From NCBI RefSeq assembly GCF_026391055.1, contig NZ_JAPLET010000029.1, positions 124,001 to 188,000 on the forward strand: 64,000 nucleotides of DNA, in the 5' to 3' direction. The notes beneath the pieces were generated by a model. That model saw only the letters and a program-made list of their open reading frames with translations. It was not told where the DNA came from and searched no databases. The stretch is from Spirosoma sp. GTDB taxonomy: Bacteria > Bacteroidota > Bacteroidia > Cytophagales > Spirosomataceae. Of the stretch, positions 1-10,100 are shown in pieces. How positions within the stretch are numbered: the stretch's first letter is position 1; each line of letters opens with the position of its first letter. Both the position numbers and the translations under genes were made by a program.

Positions 1-608
1 GTACGTTGATCTTCAGCAAGCTGGAACTGGATTTCGGTGCGGTCATTGCTGAGCTGAAACAGCAGTGCTTTGAGCCGAAGTAACTCTCGCAGGGAGACGT
101 TGTTGCGGTTGTATTCGCGTTCGTAGGCCGTTACGGTTGTCTGAATGGTGGCAATCTGACGATCGTACCTGGCAAGGGTCTGCTGCTGAAAATAGATTGC
201 GTAAAACCGGCTACGCAGGTCGAACCGAAGGCCACGCAGCAAGTCGAGTAGTTCGAGTTCGGTTAGGCGGGCGGCTTCGGTAGCCAGCGCAATTCGCTTG
301 TTGCGCTTCCCGGCGGTGTACAGCAGTTGTTGAATGGAAATGATTTTTTCGCCCCCACGGCCTACATCCGCAACCCGGTTCGTTTGGTTGTTGAACGCAC
401 TAAACTCAAAACTGGCAGTAGGGTTGTCGCGCAGGCTAGCCTGTAAAATCTGCGCCTGGCTAACGTCGATCCGAAATCGTTCGGCCAGTAACAGGAGATT
501 ATTTTTGAGAAATACACTATCAGCCTGCTGGCGCGTGAGCCGCAGAGAATCCTGTGCTTCGCCCCGGTAGGTTAAAAGCAGAAGGATTAAAAATATCCAG
601 AAACGCAT
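1..608 (-). CDS. TolC/CzcC-type outer-membrane efflux protein, N-terminal part (cut by window edge)
   Basis: Outer-membrane channel component of a tripartite efflux system, by family resemblance. The reverse-strand frame starts at 608 with a hydrophobic signal peptide (MRFWIFLILLLLTYRGEAQ). It then has the repetitive, coiled-coil, Leu/Gln/Ala-rich helices of the TolC fold and stays open to base 1, about 202 codons. The style (repeated L-L-R-L and A-x-x-A-x-x-T-E heptads) resembles CzcC-like heavy-metal efflux proteins. It lies 108 bp downstream of a sensor kinase on the same strand, so metal or drug efflux under two-component control is plausible. Partner pump genes would lie beyond the left edge. 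The family is fairly sure; the substrate is unknown. Confidence 0.8.
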   Translation of the reverse strand, partial: MRFWIFLILLLLTYRGEAQDSLRLTRQQADSVFLKNNLLLLAERFRIDVSQAQILQASLRDNPTASFEFSAFNNQTNRVADVGRGGEKIISIQQLLYTAGKRNKRIALATEAARLTELELLDLLRGLRFDLRSRFYAIYFQQQTLARYDRQIATIQTTVTAYEREYNRNNVSLRELLRLKALLFQLSNDRTEIQFQLAEDQR

Positions 609-716
609 TACGGTGGTTTTGTTAATACACCCTGCAAAGTTGCTGAATACTAGTCAGGAAGACCTGATGACGAAGATTAGAAAAATATTAAAATTTAATC
701 TTTGATTAATAATTTT

Positions 717-2084
717 CTAAGCTTTTTTTAATATTACTTTAAACGTACTGCCCTTTCCTGGATCACTGTCTACCTGAATTTGACCCGCGTGGAGTTCCAT
801 GATCCGGGCACAAATTGCCAGCCCAACGCCAAAGCCTGCGAATTCTGTGGCGCCCGGTGCCCGATAGAAGGGCTCAAAAATGTGAAGTTTCTCGTCGGCA
901 CTAAGGCCAATGCCCGCATCGGTTACACTCAGCCAGACATAGTCGCCCTGCGTGCCTATTCGTACTTGCGCGCGGTGGTCCGGGGCGTATTTACAGGCAT
1001 TGTCGAGCAGGTTCAGGACAACCCTTACCAATAAAGCTTCGTTGCCTACTACCGATGTGCCGGTATCCGAATCCGGAATCTGGTCGTATTGAACGTGAAC
1101 AATGTAGTCGGGGTGCGTGGCGAGTAGTTCATCCTGCGCGGTAAAAAGCACATCGTCGAGCCGCACAACACGCATTGTGACGGCCTCCAGGTTTTCCAGC
1201 GTACGTGCTAATACCAGCAAACTATTGGAGAGGGCAATGAGCCTGTCGGTGTCGGTAAGCAGGTTCTGAAGAATTTCGGTATGGCGTTCAGCGGAAAGAG
1301 GTCGCCGGAGACCCAGTTGAATTTCGGATTTGAGTGCGGCCAATGGGGTCCGTAGCTCATGCGATGCGTGCGACACAAAACTCCGCTGCTGCTCGAAGGC
1401 CTGCTCAAGTCGTTGAAGAACCGCATTGAAATTGACGGCTAGTTGATCAATTTCATCCTGTCGTCGGCCCTCATCGAGTCGTTGACGCAGGTTACGTGCC
1501 GTGATGGTTTGTACCTGCTGATTAATATGGCCAATTGGTTGGAGCGACTGCCCGGCAAAGAAAAAACCCAGCCCTACGGTAAGCGCAATACCGCCCAGGA
1601 GCCCCCAGAAAAGGGTCAGCCGCAGATTGGCCAGTTTACTTTGCCCAAACTGGTCGTAGGCCGATGCCAGAACAACGAGCCGTTGCCCATTGGCTTCGTA
1701 CAAAATACCAACCAGTTCATTTTCGCCGTTTGTCGTCTCCACTTCATGGGTTTTACGAACTGTATCAAGCAAGCCGGGTTGGTATCGAACGGGATGGTCG
1801 TCTACGCTGCTGTACACCAGCTCATTCTTCTCGTTGAGGATAAGTACTTTTTCGTCGATTAAGGCCGTCAGGGTATTCCGGTCAATAATTCGAAGCAGGT
1901 CGTTATCCACTTCTTTCACTTCGACCAGAAATCGAACCGTAGTACGGGCTTTGTTTTTGAGCCGCTCGTAAAATTCTTCCCGTCGATACGTAGCTGATAC
2001 CAGATAGATCAACAACGAGAACCCAATCAGAATGGAGGCAACAATTAAGGTAAACTGGCCTGAGATACGGTTGCGGATGGTCAT
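717..2084 (-). CDS. HAMP-containing sensor histidine kinase
   Basis: Membrane sensor kinase of a two-component system, 455 aa. Visible parts in order: first membrane helix (about residues 12-32), a periplasmic sensor segment (about 35-150), a second helix (about 155-177), HAMP linker (about 178-230), the dimerisation/phosphoacceptor motif SHELRTPL with His242, then the ATPase domain with N-box NLLDNACKYAP (Asn362), G1 box DAGIGLS and G2 box GFGVGLAI. All catalytic motifs are intact. The architecture resembles CusS/CzcS-type metal sensors, which fits the TolC/CzcC-like gene downstream. No response regulator lies beside it in the window: the next gene upstream is a 59-aa protein. The partner may lie past the left edge or elsewhere. 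Confidence 0.93.
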   Translation of the reverse strand: MTIRNRISGQFTLIVASILIGFSLLIYLVSATYRREEFYERLKNKARTTVRFLVEVKEVDNDLLRIIDRNTLTALIDEKVLILNEKNELVYSSVDDHPVRYQPGLLDTVRKTHEVETTNGENELVGILYEANGQRLVVLASAYDQFGQSKLANLRLTLFWGLLGGIALTVGLGFFFAGQSLQPIGHINQQVQTITARNLRQRLDEGRRQDEIDQLAVNFNAVLQRLEQAFEQQRSFVSHASHELRTPLAALKSEIQLGLRRPLSAERHTEILQNLLTDTDRLIALSNSLLVLARTLENLEAVTMRVVRLDDVLFTAQDELLATHPDYIVHVQYDQIPDSDTGTSVVGNEALLVRVVLNLLDNACKYAPDHRAQVRIGTQGDYVWLSVTDAGIGLSADEKLHIFEPFYRAPGATEFAGFGVGLAICARIMELHAGQIQVDSDPGKGSTFKVILKKA

Positions 2085-2161
2085 ATTTGTTCAGCTTTCA
2101 ATCCCTGATCATAGTAGGCTGGAACAGGGGCCGTTGGTTCAGGTAATATACTGTCTTGTAT

Positions 2162-2190
2162 ATAAAAAGCCCGGCTTTGGGGCCGGGCCA
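2162..2190 (-). terminator. Rho-independent terminator of the small gene at 2227-2406
   Basis: A GC-rich 7-bp stem (2169-2175 with 2182-2188) is followed on the minus strand by a run of five T then AT. It lies 37 bp past the stop of the small minus-strand gene. Confidence 0.75.
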
Positions 2191-2226
2191 TGCTATTACA
2201 AACAAATAAGTCACTAACTACGACCC

Positions 2227-2406
2227 CTACCGTTTACGCTTAGGCGATGTTCTGGCAGCAACCTCAGCTTGAAACTTAACTTTTAATCGTCGATCAAGCT
2301 CTTTATCCCGAGGCACAAAAATGCTGGTTTTCCCGTCCGAAGATTTAAGCATCCAGTAGACGCTATCAGAGGTCGGGGGGATGGAGGTGTACGTTTGTTG
2401 GCTCAT
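2227..2406 (-). CDS. Small conserved-looking hypothetical protein, 59 aa
   Basis: Short reverse-strand frame, ATG at 2404-2406 and TAG at 2227-2229. The product has a polar N-terminus, one Trp/Tyr-containing hydrophobic patch (SVYWMLKSS) and a very basic C-terminus ending PKRKR. No known domain is recognised. The strongest support is positional: a good terminator on the same strand follows the stop, and the space is otherwise empty between two real minus-strand genes. The basic tail could bind nucleic acid, but that is only a guess. Confidence 0.45.
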   Translation of the reverse strand: MSQQTYTSIPPTSDSVYWMLKSSDGKTSIFVPRDKELDRRLKVKFQAEVAARTSPKRKR

Positions 2407-2527
2407 AACTTAGGGGATAATAATGAGTACACGCGCCCGCATGGCTCGATGTATAAAACATACAACCCCATTTTCTTTCGAATAGTGTCATAGTGTGGTG
2501 TCTAATACCACATATTATTTTGTAACG

Positions 2528-2974
2528 TTAGGCTACCAGTTTTTTTACATCCACTGCATTTGGCCCTTTGGGGGTCATTTCAGTAGAAAATGTTACTTTA
2601 TCTTGCTCCCCAATAGGCTCTTTCAGGCCATTGATATGGACAAAAATACTTTCCTGGGTTTGTAAATCTCTGATAAAGCCGTAGCCCTTGGAGTCGTTGA
2701 AGAACGTGACTACGCCCTGGCGCACGAGGTCCTGAGGGTCACCCGGCTGCTGTTTGGCTACACCAATCTGAATGTCTTCCTGATCAATGCGCTTCTTCTT
2801 GCGGGGGTCGGGTGGTGTAGATGATATATTCCCGTTCTCATCCACATAGGCGAGCATATCATCAAGGCCAAGTCCTTTCGTGGCGTTGGCTTTTCTATCT
2901 TCTCTTTTTTCCTCTTTGTCTTTTCTCTTTTTCTGTCTTGCCTTCTCTTTTTCTTTTTTACTAAATGTCTCCAT
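2528..2974 (-). CDS. Cold-shock domain protein with lysine-rich N-terminal extension
   Basis: RNA/single-strand nucleic-acid binding protein of the Bacteroidota cold-shock family, 148 aa from the start chosen here. The N-terminus is highly charged (METFSKKEKEKARQKKRKDK). A conserved patch DMLAYVDENGNISSTPPDP, typical of this family, comes next. The C-terminal cold-shock domain (about residues 85-148) shows RNP1 KGYGFI and RNP2 SIFVHI. The frame is open 15 codons further upstream to 3019, but family members begin with the charged segment, so the ATG at 2974 is preferred. The long 5' region is usual for cold-shock genes, whose leaders often control translation. Confidence 0.9.
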   Translation of the reverse strand: METFSKKEKEKARQKKRKDKEEKREDRKANATKGLGLDDMLAYVDENGNISSTPPDPRKKKRIDQEDIQIGVAKQQPGDPQDLVRQGVVTFFNDSKGYGFIRDLQTQESIFVHINGLKEPIGEQDKVTFSTEMTPKGPNAVDVKKLVA

Positions 2975-3710
2975 CCCTTGGTTTAATTCTTGTGAGGTTA
3001 ATATGCCGGAAAGGCACAATGTTGGTAGAGGGGTGGTCCAGAAAGAGTAAAAACGTGACTGTCAATGCAGATTTAGCCGCCCATCTTATAATGAACCCCA
3101 AATGATGAAAATAAGTTGATGCTGACCGAATTGATTACTGCTCTATCGTATCAAATGTCACATAAACAGTGGTCTATGCCCAAAACAAGTGTATTTCGAA
3201 AAAATAATGCCCGACGGCAAGGCCGTTGGGCATTATGTTACTATACCTAATTTTATTTTAATCATTGAGAAATTAATGGCAATATAGGTCAACCTGTCAG
3301 GAATATCAATGCTATTACTCCGCCAACTCTAGTAGCGTACATACATTCTTCACCTAACATAACAATAGATTTAAGTTATATAAAGCTGGTGATTATACTC
3401 TTATTAGTAAATTTAAAGTATCTTTATATACTTTAATGGAAAATTAGTTTTTTTAAATACTTATTGTAGCCTAAATAGATTGATTAAGTATTTTCGATTA
3501 AAATTTAGTTAAAACATGCGTTCATGGCCAAGCGCCTAAAATGTATATTATATCATGAACATTATATGCTAAACGTCAGCGGGTTAACTTATAGTTATCG
3601 ATAAACGCTTTTTTTTTATATGGCGTATTTTCTGATGTATGTGTTGATACGGTAAATTTTGTTTAGTATTTTTTGCTTATTTTGGGTCAAAGATTAAACA
3701 AAACGCTTGA
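2975..3710. other. Non-coding 736-bp AT-rich interval
   Basis: No credible gene was found on either strand. It probably holds the cold-shock leader and promoter (left part), the hairpin at 3204-3236, and the promoter region of the plus-strand gene at 3711. The part from about 3240 to 3700 is strongly AT-rich. Confidence 0.6.
3198..3236 (-). terminator. Strong hairpin terminator, reads on the minus strand
   Basis: A 15-bp stem (3204-3218 with 3222-3236, one G-T wobble) with a 3-nt loop is followed on the minus strand by a run of six T. No minus-strand gene precedes it, so it either shields the cold-shock gene from antisense read-through or ends an unannotated RNA made from the 3240-3700 interval. 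Confidence 0.65.
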
Positions 3711-4103
3711 ATGGACCATCAACCGTCTTATAAGGGTCCCCATGCAGTAAAGAGTAAAGAGATCGAATCTATAGTATCCGAATGGATAGTAGCAATGGTC
3801 GATTTTCGTACCCATTACAAAATGTTGACCATTTGCGTCGAGAGGAAAAGTAACGAAGAGATCCAGCTATCAGACGGTGACCTGTACATCGGTCAGTGCC
3901 GGGCCTGCGAACTGAAATCCTTAATGAGTACGATGACGGCTGAGCTGGAAAAGCTGTTACAGCATGTTGATCAGATAAGTGAGATTGGTCAGAACTCGTC
4001 CACTGTGGACTACACCACAATAATTGGACACACGTCCGTATTAAAGCAATTGAACAGCGAGGCAAAAAGGACACTCTGCCTGGCCGCTCTATCTACTGCA
4101 TAG
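3711..4103 (+). CDS. Hypothetical protein, 130 aa
   Basis: Soluble, mostly helical protein of unknown function. A positively charged N-terminus leads to a segment with Cys and His residues (FRTHYKMLTICVERK), then GQCRACELKSLMSTMTAELE and a helical C-terminus. No signal peptide, membrane helix or recognisable domain. A terminator lies 40 bp after the stop, so it is probably a monocistronic transcript. Its AT-rich upstream region differs from the denser neighbours and may mean accessory status. Confidence 0.6.
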   Translation: MDHQPSYKGPHAVKSKEIESIVSEWIVAMVDFRTHYKMLTICVERKSNEEIQLSDGDLYIGQCRACELKSLMSTMTAELEKLLQHVDQISEIGQNSSTVDYTTIIGHTSVLKQLNSEAKRTLCLAALSTA

Positions 4104-4140
4104 CTCCGGCTGAACGCCTTTATTTGATCCGTCCTCAAAA

Positions 4141-4174
4141 AGCCAGCTACAAAAACTGTAGGCTGCGTTTTTTT
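4141..4174 (+). terminator. Rho-independent terminator after the 3711 gene
   Basis: The hairpin 4144-4151 with 4157-4165 (one bulge) is followed by a run of seven to eight T from 4167. Confidence 0.75.
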
Positions 4175-4237
4175 ATTGCCTCGTTGGGCTGTAGTTTTGA
4201 AACCCAAGCCCATCCAATCGTTTACTTAAACTGATTT

Positions 4238-5779
4238 ATGCTAGCCAAAACGTTCGGTGCAGCCGTGTACGGCGTCAATGCCAGTCTTATTACCATTGAA
4301 GTTGTCGTTGCGCAGGGCTTGCATTTTCATTTAGTAGGCCTGCCCGATAGTGCCGTTAAAGAGAGTGAACAGCGGGTTGAAGCATCACTCAAATTCTTCG
4401 GCTATCGAATGCCTCGCCAGAAAGTGGTCGTCAACCTGGCTCCGGCGGATATACGTAAAGAAGGATCTGCCTACGATTTGCCGATCGGACTTTGTGTGTT
4501 GCAGGCTTCTGAACAAATAACGGTCGCGCGCAATCTGGAAGACTATGTAATTATGGGCGAATTAGCCCTCGATGGAACGCTACGCCCCATTAAGGGGGTA
4601 TTGCCCATTGCTATCGAAGCCCGCAAACGGGGGTATAAGGGGTTCGTCCTGCCCGTCGAAAATGCACAGGAAGCCTCAATCGTTAATCAACTGGATGTAA
4701 TTGGGGTAACGACTATTCAGGAAGCCATCGAGTTTTTTGAAGGCAAAAAAGACATCGCCCCGCTAGAAACCGACACCCGCGATTTATTCATGACCCAGCT
4801 CAATGCATACGATGCCGATTTCTCGCACGTGCAGGGCCAGGAGAACATAAAGCGGGCCATGGAGATTGCCGCTGCCGGTGGGCATAATGTGATAATGATC
4901 GGACCGCCGGGCGCCGGGAAAACGATGCTGGCCAAACGTCTGCCTACCATTTTGCCGCCACTAACCTTGCAGGAGGCCCTCGAAACGACAAAAATTCATT
5001 CCGTAGCGGGTAAACTTGGCACGCGGGCAACGCTGATTGCCACTCGGCCGTACCGGTCACCGCACCACACCATTTCCGATGCGGCTTTGGTAGGTGGGGG
5101 GAGTTTTCCGCAGCCGGGTGAAATATCGCTCGCCCATAACGGCGTACTCTTTCTGGATGAATTGCCCGAGTTCAAGCGGTCCGCGCTGGAAGTGATGCGG
5201 CAACCGCTCGAAGATCGAAAAGTAAGTATTTCACGGGCCAAATGGGCGGTGGAGTTTCCGGCCAGCTTTATGCTCATTGCCAGCATGAACCCTTGTCCGT
5301 GCGGTTACTACAACCACCCCGAAAAAGAATGCGTTTGCGGGCCGGGCGTCGTGCAGCGTTACCTGGCAAAAATCAGCGGGCCGCTCCTCGATCGCATCGA
5401 CCTGCATGTGGAGGTAACGCCTGTGTCGTTCGATCAGATGACGGCCAACCGCCCTGCCGAACCCAGCGAAGTGATTCGCGAGCGGGTGATCCGGGCACGG
5501 GAAATTCAAACTGAACGCTTTAAAGACCATGCCGGAATTTATTCTAACGCCATGATGCCTTCGCAACTGGTGAAAGAAATCTGTGTGATCAGCGATGCGG
5601 GCCGGGTATTGCTCAAAACCGCCATGGAGCGACTCGGTCTATCGGCCCGCGCTTACGACCGCATCCTGAAAGTGTCGCGCACCATCGCCGACCTGGCCGC
5701 TACCGACGACATCCGCATCGAACACCTGGCCGAAGCCATTCAGTACCGGAGCCTGGACCGGGAGAACTGGGCGGGGTAG
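4238..5779 (+). CDS. comM: YifB/ComM family Mg-chelatase-like AAA+ ATPase
   Basis: Hexameric AAA+ ATPase; in naturally competent bacteria ComM acts as a branch-migration helicase during chromosomal transformation. The 513-aa length is normal for the family. Domains: an N-terminal Lon-substrate-like ChlI domain (about 1-180), then the Mg-chelatase AAA+ core with Walker A GPPGAGKT (222-229) and Walker B LFLDEL (304-309). A cysteine cluster (C353, C355, C365, C367) typical of the YifB zinc site follows, then the C-terminal helical domain. It appears to be a single-gene unit; the convergent AraC gene stops 4 bp away. Whether this organism is competent cannot be judged from the window. Confidence 0.95.
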   Translation: MLAKTFGAAVYGVNASLITIEVVVAQGLHFHLVGLPDSAVKESEQRVEASLKFFGYRMPRQKVVVNLAPADIRKEGSAYDLPIGLCVLQASEQITVARNLEDYVIMGELALDGTLRPIKGVLPIAIEARKRGYKGFVLPVENAQEASIVNQLDVIGVTTIQEAIEFFEGKKDIAPLETDTRDLFMTQLNAYDADFSHVQGQENIKRAMEIAAAGGHNVIMIGPPGAGKTMLAKRLPTILPPLTLQEALETTKIHSVAGKLGTRATLIATRPYRSPHHTISDAALVGGGSFPQPGEISLAHNGVLFLDELPEFKRSALEVMRQPLEDRKVSISRAKWAVEFPASFMLIASMNPCPCGYYNHPEKECVCGPGVVQRYLAKISGPLLDRIDLHVEVTPVSFDQMTANRPAEPSEVIRERVIRAREIQTERFKDHAGIYSNAMMPSQLVKEICVISDAGRVLLKTAMERLGLSARAYDRILKVSRTIADLAATDDIRIEHLAEAIQYRSLDRENWAG

Positions 5780-5782
5780 AAC

Positions 5783-6694
5783 TCAATTTACTACATCCGC
5801 AAGTTCCCGTTGCGGACGGCTAATTGAATGAGCCCGTTGATACATCAGCGGGCTTTTGCCGGTTATAAGCTTGAATTTCTTGTAGAAACAGGTGAAATTG
5901 TTAAACCCGCTCTCGTAGCAAACCTGCTTCACACTCATCTTTTCATTGATCAGCAGCTTACATGCATTGCCGACCCGGATTTCCAGTAAAAACTGCGAGT
6001 ATGACTTGCCCGTTCTTGATTTAAAATACCGGCAGAACGAATTGGGCACCAGCCCTGAAATAGCCGCTACCTCCTGCAGCTTGATTTTGTCATGAAAATG
6101 GCTGAGTGTATACGCATAAATGGCGTTGATGCGCTCATTTTCGACCTCCGACGATTCATACCGGAAGCCCAGCGATGACAGATAATTGCGTTCGTCGGCT
6201 TCACTGGCAATTAACAAACACTCCATAAGTGCCATCAGCCGCAAGGTTCCTTCCAGATGGCAGAGTGCCTCCATCCGCTGCGCCAGACGCTGACCAATTG
6301 GTCCTGTGAGAAACAGACCCCGTCTTGCCCGGTCCAGCACCATCTTCAGCGACTTGTTTTCGGGAAGGCCCAAGAACGAATCGCCCCAGAAGTTTTCGGT
6401 AAAATGAACGACCGTCGCGTACGGAAGCCGTGCTGACTTGTCTTTGCAGGACTCGTTCTCTTCCTCGTCGTAATGCCAGTAATGTGGCAGATTGGCACCA
6501 ATAAGTACCACATCCCCGGCCGCAAATCGGCGTATACTATCGCCGACAAACTGAGTGCCGCTTCCGCGATGAAAGTGAACTAACTCGACTTCTTTGTGGC
6601 AATGCCAACGGTTGTTGATGTTGGGTATGGGCTCTTTTCGAACACTGAATGACCGGTTCGGGGTTGTTGCAACCTGCAGTAAGTGAGCTTTCAT
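5783..6694 (-). CDS. AraC family regulator with N-terminal cupin
   Basis: Sugar-type AraC regulator, 303 aa. The N-terminal cupin (about 20-100) has a His-rich sensing motif (NNRWHCHKEVELVHFH) and GDVVLIGANLPHYW. The C-terminal double helix-turn-helix (about 200-290) contains LQEVAAISGLVPNSFCRYFK and a second helix ending in the conserved SGFNNFTCFYKKFK...GKSP. It is transcribed away from the SusC/SusD/GH2 locus that begins 412 bp to the right, so local control of that glycan locus is the natural inference. The inducing sugar is unknown. Confidence 0.9.
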   Translation of the reverse strand: MKAHLLQVATTPNRSFSVRKEPIPNINNRWHCHKEVELVHFHRGSGTQFVGDSIRRFAAGDVVLIGANLPHYWHYDEEENESCKDKSARLPYATVVHFTENFWGDSFLGLPENKSLKMVLDRARRGLFLTGPIGQRLAQRMEALCHLEGTLRLMALMECLLIASEADERNYLSSLGFRYESSEVENERINAIYAYTLSHFHDKIKLQEVAAISGLVPNSFCRYFKSRTGKSYSQFLLEIRVGNACKLLINEKMSVKQVCYESGFNNFTCFYKKFKLITGKSPLMYQRAHSISRPQRELADVVN

Positions 6695-7106
6695 AGCCGT
6701 GACTTGATCAAATAGGTACGTTGAGAAATAACCTGCCGACTACCTACTGGAAGTCTGGTAAGTAATGTCGAAAAAGGTACTGTTTTTGTCGGTTATACTC
6801 ATTCCAGACAAAACTGGCCTACTGGTGCGGACTAGGCTGGACCGTGAGCTACTGACTATAACACAAAATCATTGCCTCTGTCAATATACAGTCGATACTG
6901 GGTAATAGTAGCTAAATAGTCTACTAAATTCTAGGATTATTGCTACGAAGGTTAAGATAGCTTAGTAATCGGATAATATTTAAATTTTATTGGTTTAGAA
7001 ATAATTTTCCTTTGCATCGTTCAATAAGTTGGTCTATAGATAAAAAGTATTTGTACCCTACTGGTTTGTTTTTTGCCAACTGTTTATCGCTAACTCATCC
7101 TACTTT
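6695..7106. other. Divergent promoter interval between AraC regulator and susC
   Basis: 412 bp without a gene. It must contain the start signals for both the regulator and the susC operon, and gets AT-rich toward susC. A TTG...TTTG pair near 6990-7014 loosely resembles the Bacteroidota -33/-7 promoter, but the spacing is short and I do not call it. Confidence 0.5.
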
Positions 7107-10100
7107 ATGAAAAACAAACAATTACGAACAACTGCATTTTCTTATGTGCCCATTAGGCTCTATCGGGCCTTTTGTGTCGGCTCATGGCCTGCTATTACGG
7201 CGGTGGGTCTGCTGTGTGCGCCGTACGGTTCAATAGCCCGGCAACCTGAAGGAGCGAAAGTCCCCACGACGGCCATCACCGCTGTACGCGTCGAGCGTAC
7301 GATTAGCGGAAAAGTGACAGGCGACAACGGTGAGGTGCTGCCGGGAGTCAGCATTCAGCTAAAAGGGACAAACCGGGGAACAACGACCGATGCTACGGGA
7401 AGTTTTCGACTACCGGTACCAGACGAGGGAAGCGCCATTCTGGTATTTTCGTTTATCGGGTATGTTTCGCAGGAAATTACGGTTGGTAATCAAACCATCG
7501 TCAATGTTGCCCTGGCATCCGACAATAAGGCCCTGGCCGAAGTCGTCGTGGTAGGGTATGGTACTCAGAAAAAAGCCGACCTGACGGGGGCCGTTTCCGC
7601 GATCTCAGCAAGCGATTTCGACAATACCATCAATACCAACGTTGGGCAGGCGCTTCAGGGTCGGGCGGCTGGGGTGCAGGTTACGCAAAACACAGGTAAG
7701 CCCGGCGATAACGCCATTATCCGGGTTCGGGGCGTAGGTACGACAGGAAACAGTAACGCGCTTTATGTCATTGATGGGGTAATTACCGACGGCGGTATTG
7801 CCAATATCAATCCCGACGATATTGAGTCGATGACCGTTCTGAAAGATGCGGCTTCGTCGGCCATTTACGGAGCACGGGCCGCCAACGGTGTGGTACTCAT
7901 CACAACAAAACGAGGAAAAACAGGCGTGGGACGGGTGAGCTTCACCATGTATTACGGCACCCAGAAAGCCTGGCGTCTGCCACGAATGGCCAACGCCCGT
8001 GAATTTGCTACGTTACAAAACGAAGCCCGCCGGAATGCCGGACTAACGCCCTACTGGAGCAACCCGGATTCGCTGGGGGTGGGTAATGACAAGATTGGCG
8101 AAATATTCCAGACGGCCCCCATTCAGAACTACCACGTCTCGGTGTCGGGTGGCTCCGAGAAGTCGCAGTATGCTGTGTCGCTGGGCTATTTCAATCAGGT
8201 GGGTATTGGTATTGGCGTTGGGTACGACCGGTACTCGCTCAATGTGACCTCTGACCATCAGGTGCTTAAAAAACTCAAATTTGGCAATAGCCTGTCGCTT
8301 ACCCGGGGTAAGCAAACCAGCGGGCAATGGAATGAAACCTTCGTGAACGCTATTCGTTTTTCGCCAACGATTCCCAAATACATGCCCGATGGTAACTATG
8401 GCTACGGCAGTCGGCCGGGGGAGCAGATTGGTTATCTGTCGTCTTTAGGAAGTGCCTACCTTTTCCAAAACGACCTGACGCGTTACCGGCTGCTGGGTAA
8501 TATCTATGGCGAATACCAGTTTACTCAGGAACTCAAATTGCGGGCAACCATTGGTGCCGACTTCATCCTCGAAAACGGTATCAACTTTGCCCCGACCTAC
8601 GCCTTCGGGGGTCGCACAAATGTGGTCAACACCCTCGACCGATCCAATGTGATCAGCACTACCTGGTTGAATGAAAACCTGCTTTCCTACGATAAAGCCT
8701 TTGGAAAACACAGTATTTCGGCGTTGGCAGGTATTACGCAACAGGCCAACCGATACGATAATTTTTCGGCCCATCGGGAAAGTTTCCCGAATAACGACAT
8801 TCGGGTGTTAGACGCCGGTGCCCTGAACGACCGGGCGCGTGGTAGTGCTTCCGAATGGTCGATCCGGTCGTTTCTGAGCCGGGTCAATTATAACTACGAC
8901 GAAAGATACCTCGTGTCGGCCAACCTGCGGGTCGATGGGTCGTCGCGCTTTGGAACGGGCAATCGGTACGGCATTTTTCCGTCCTTCGCGGCAGGCTGGC
9001 GGATTTCGGGAGAGAAATTCATGGAAAATATCCGGGCTGTCAATGATCTGAAGTTACGGGCAAGCTGGGGACAACTGGGTAATCAGGAAATCGGTCTGTA
9101 TTCCTTCACAACGGGTCTTAATCTGGGCCAGAACTACGTGCTGGGCAGCGGTCAGACGGTAGCGCCGGGCGTGGCACCAACGGCCCTCGGCAACCCGAAT
9201 ATCAAATGGGAAACAACCACCATGCAGGATGTGGGTATCGACCTGGCCCTGCTGAATAACCGGGTGTCGGTAACGGCCGATTACTTTATTAAAGATACCC
9301 GCGACATGCTGGTTCAGGTGCCTATTCCCGGTACAACGGGTGTAACGACGGCGCCCTATCAGAACGTAGGGGCCGTTCGTAACTCCGGTTTCGAGCTGGC
9401 CATCACCTACCGGAAATCCAGTGGCGATTTCAAATACGACATCAGCGCCAACATGGGTACGATCAAAAACCGGGTGACGGCTCTGGCGGGGTTACCCATT
9501 ATTTCGGGGGTGTTCAAAACGGCCGAAGGGCAGCCCATCAGCTCCATTTTCGGCTATGTGCAGGAAGGGGTATTCCAGAACCAGTCCGAAATCGATGCAC
9601 ACGCTACCCAGCTTAACGCCAAACCCGGCGACATCAAGTGGAAAGATTCCAATGGCGATGGCATCATCAACGACCTCGACCGCGATTACATTGGCAACAC
9701 CATTCCGCGCCTGTCGTACGGCTTCACCGGCAATGCCAGCTACAAAGGGTTCGACCTGAGCGTGTTCATTCAGGGTATTCAGGGGCGCGACCTGTATCTG
9801 GATGGCACCGGCGGTCGGCGGTTGATGGATAATTTCGACAATACCACGGCCGAGTATCTGAGTCGCTGGACGGGTCCTGGCACCAGCAACCGCGTGCCCC
9901 GTCTGGTGTGGGGCGATCCCAGCAACAACCGGCGCACGTCGAGTTTCTGGGTGTATGATGCCAGCTACCTCCGCATCCGGAATGTGCAGCTGGGCTACAC
10001 GCTGCCCAAAGGAACGCTGGGATTGGGTCGTTTGAGGGTATACGCCAGCTGCCAGAATCTACTGACCATCACGCCTTACCCGTGGTTTGACCCGGAAGTG

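Noticed and set aside
717..2084. A response regulator next to the sensor kinase
   Set aside because: None is present in the window; the upstream 59-aa gene is far too short.
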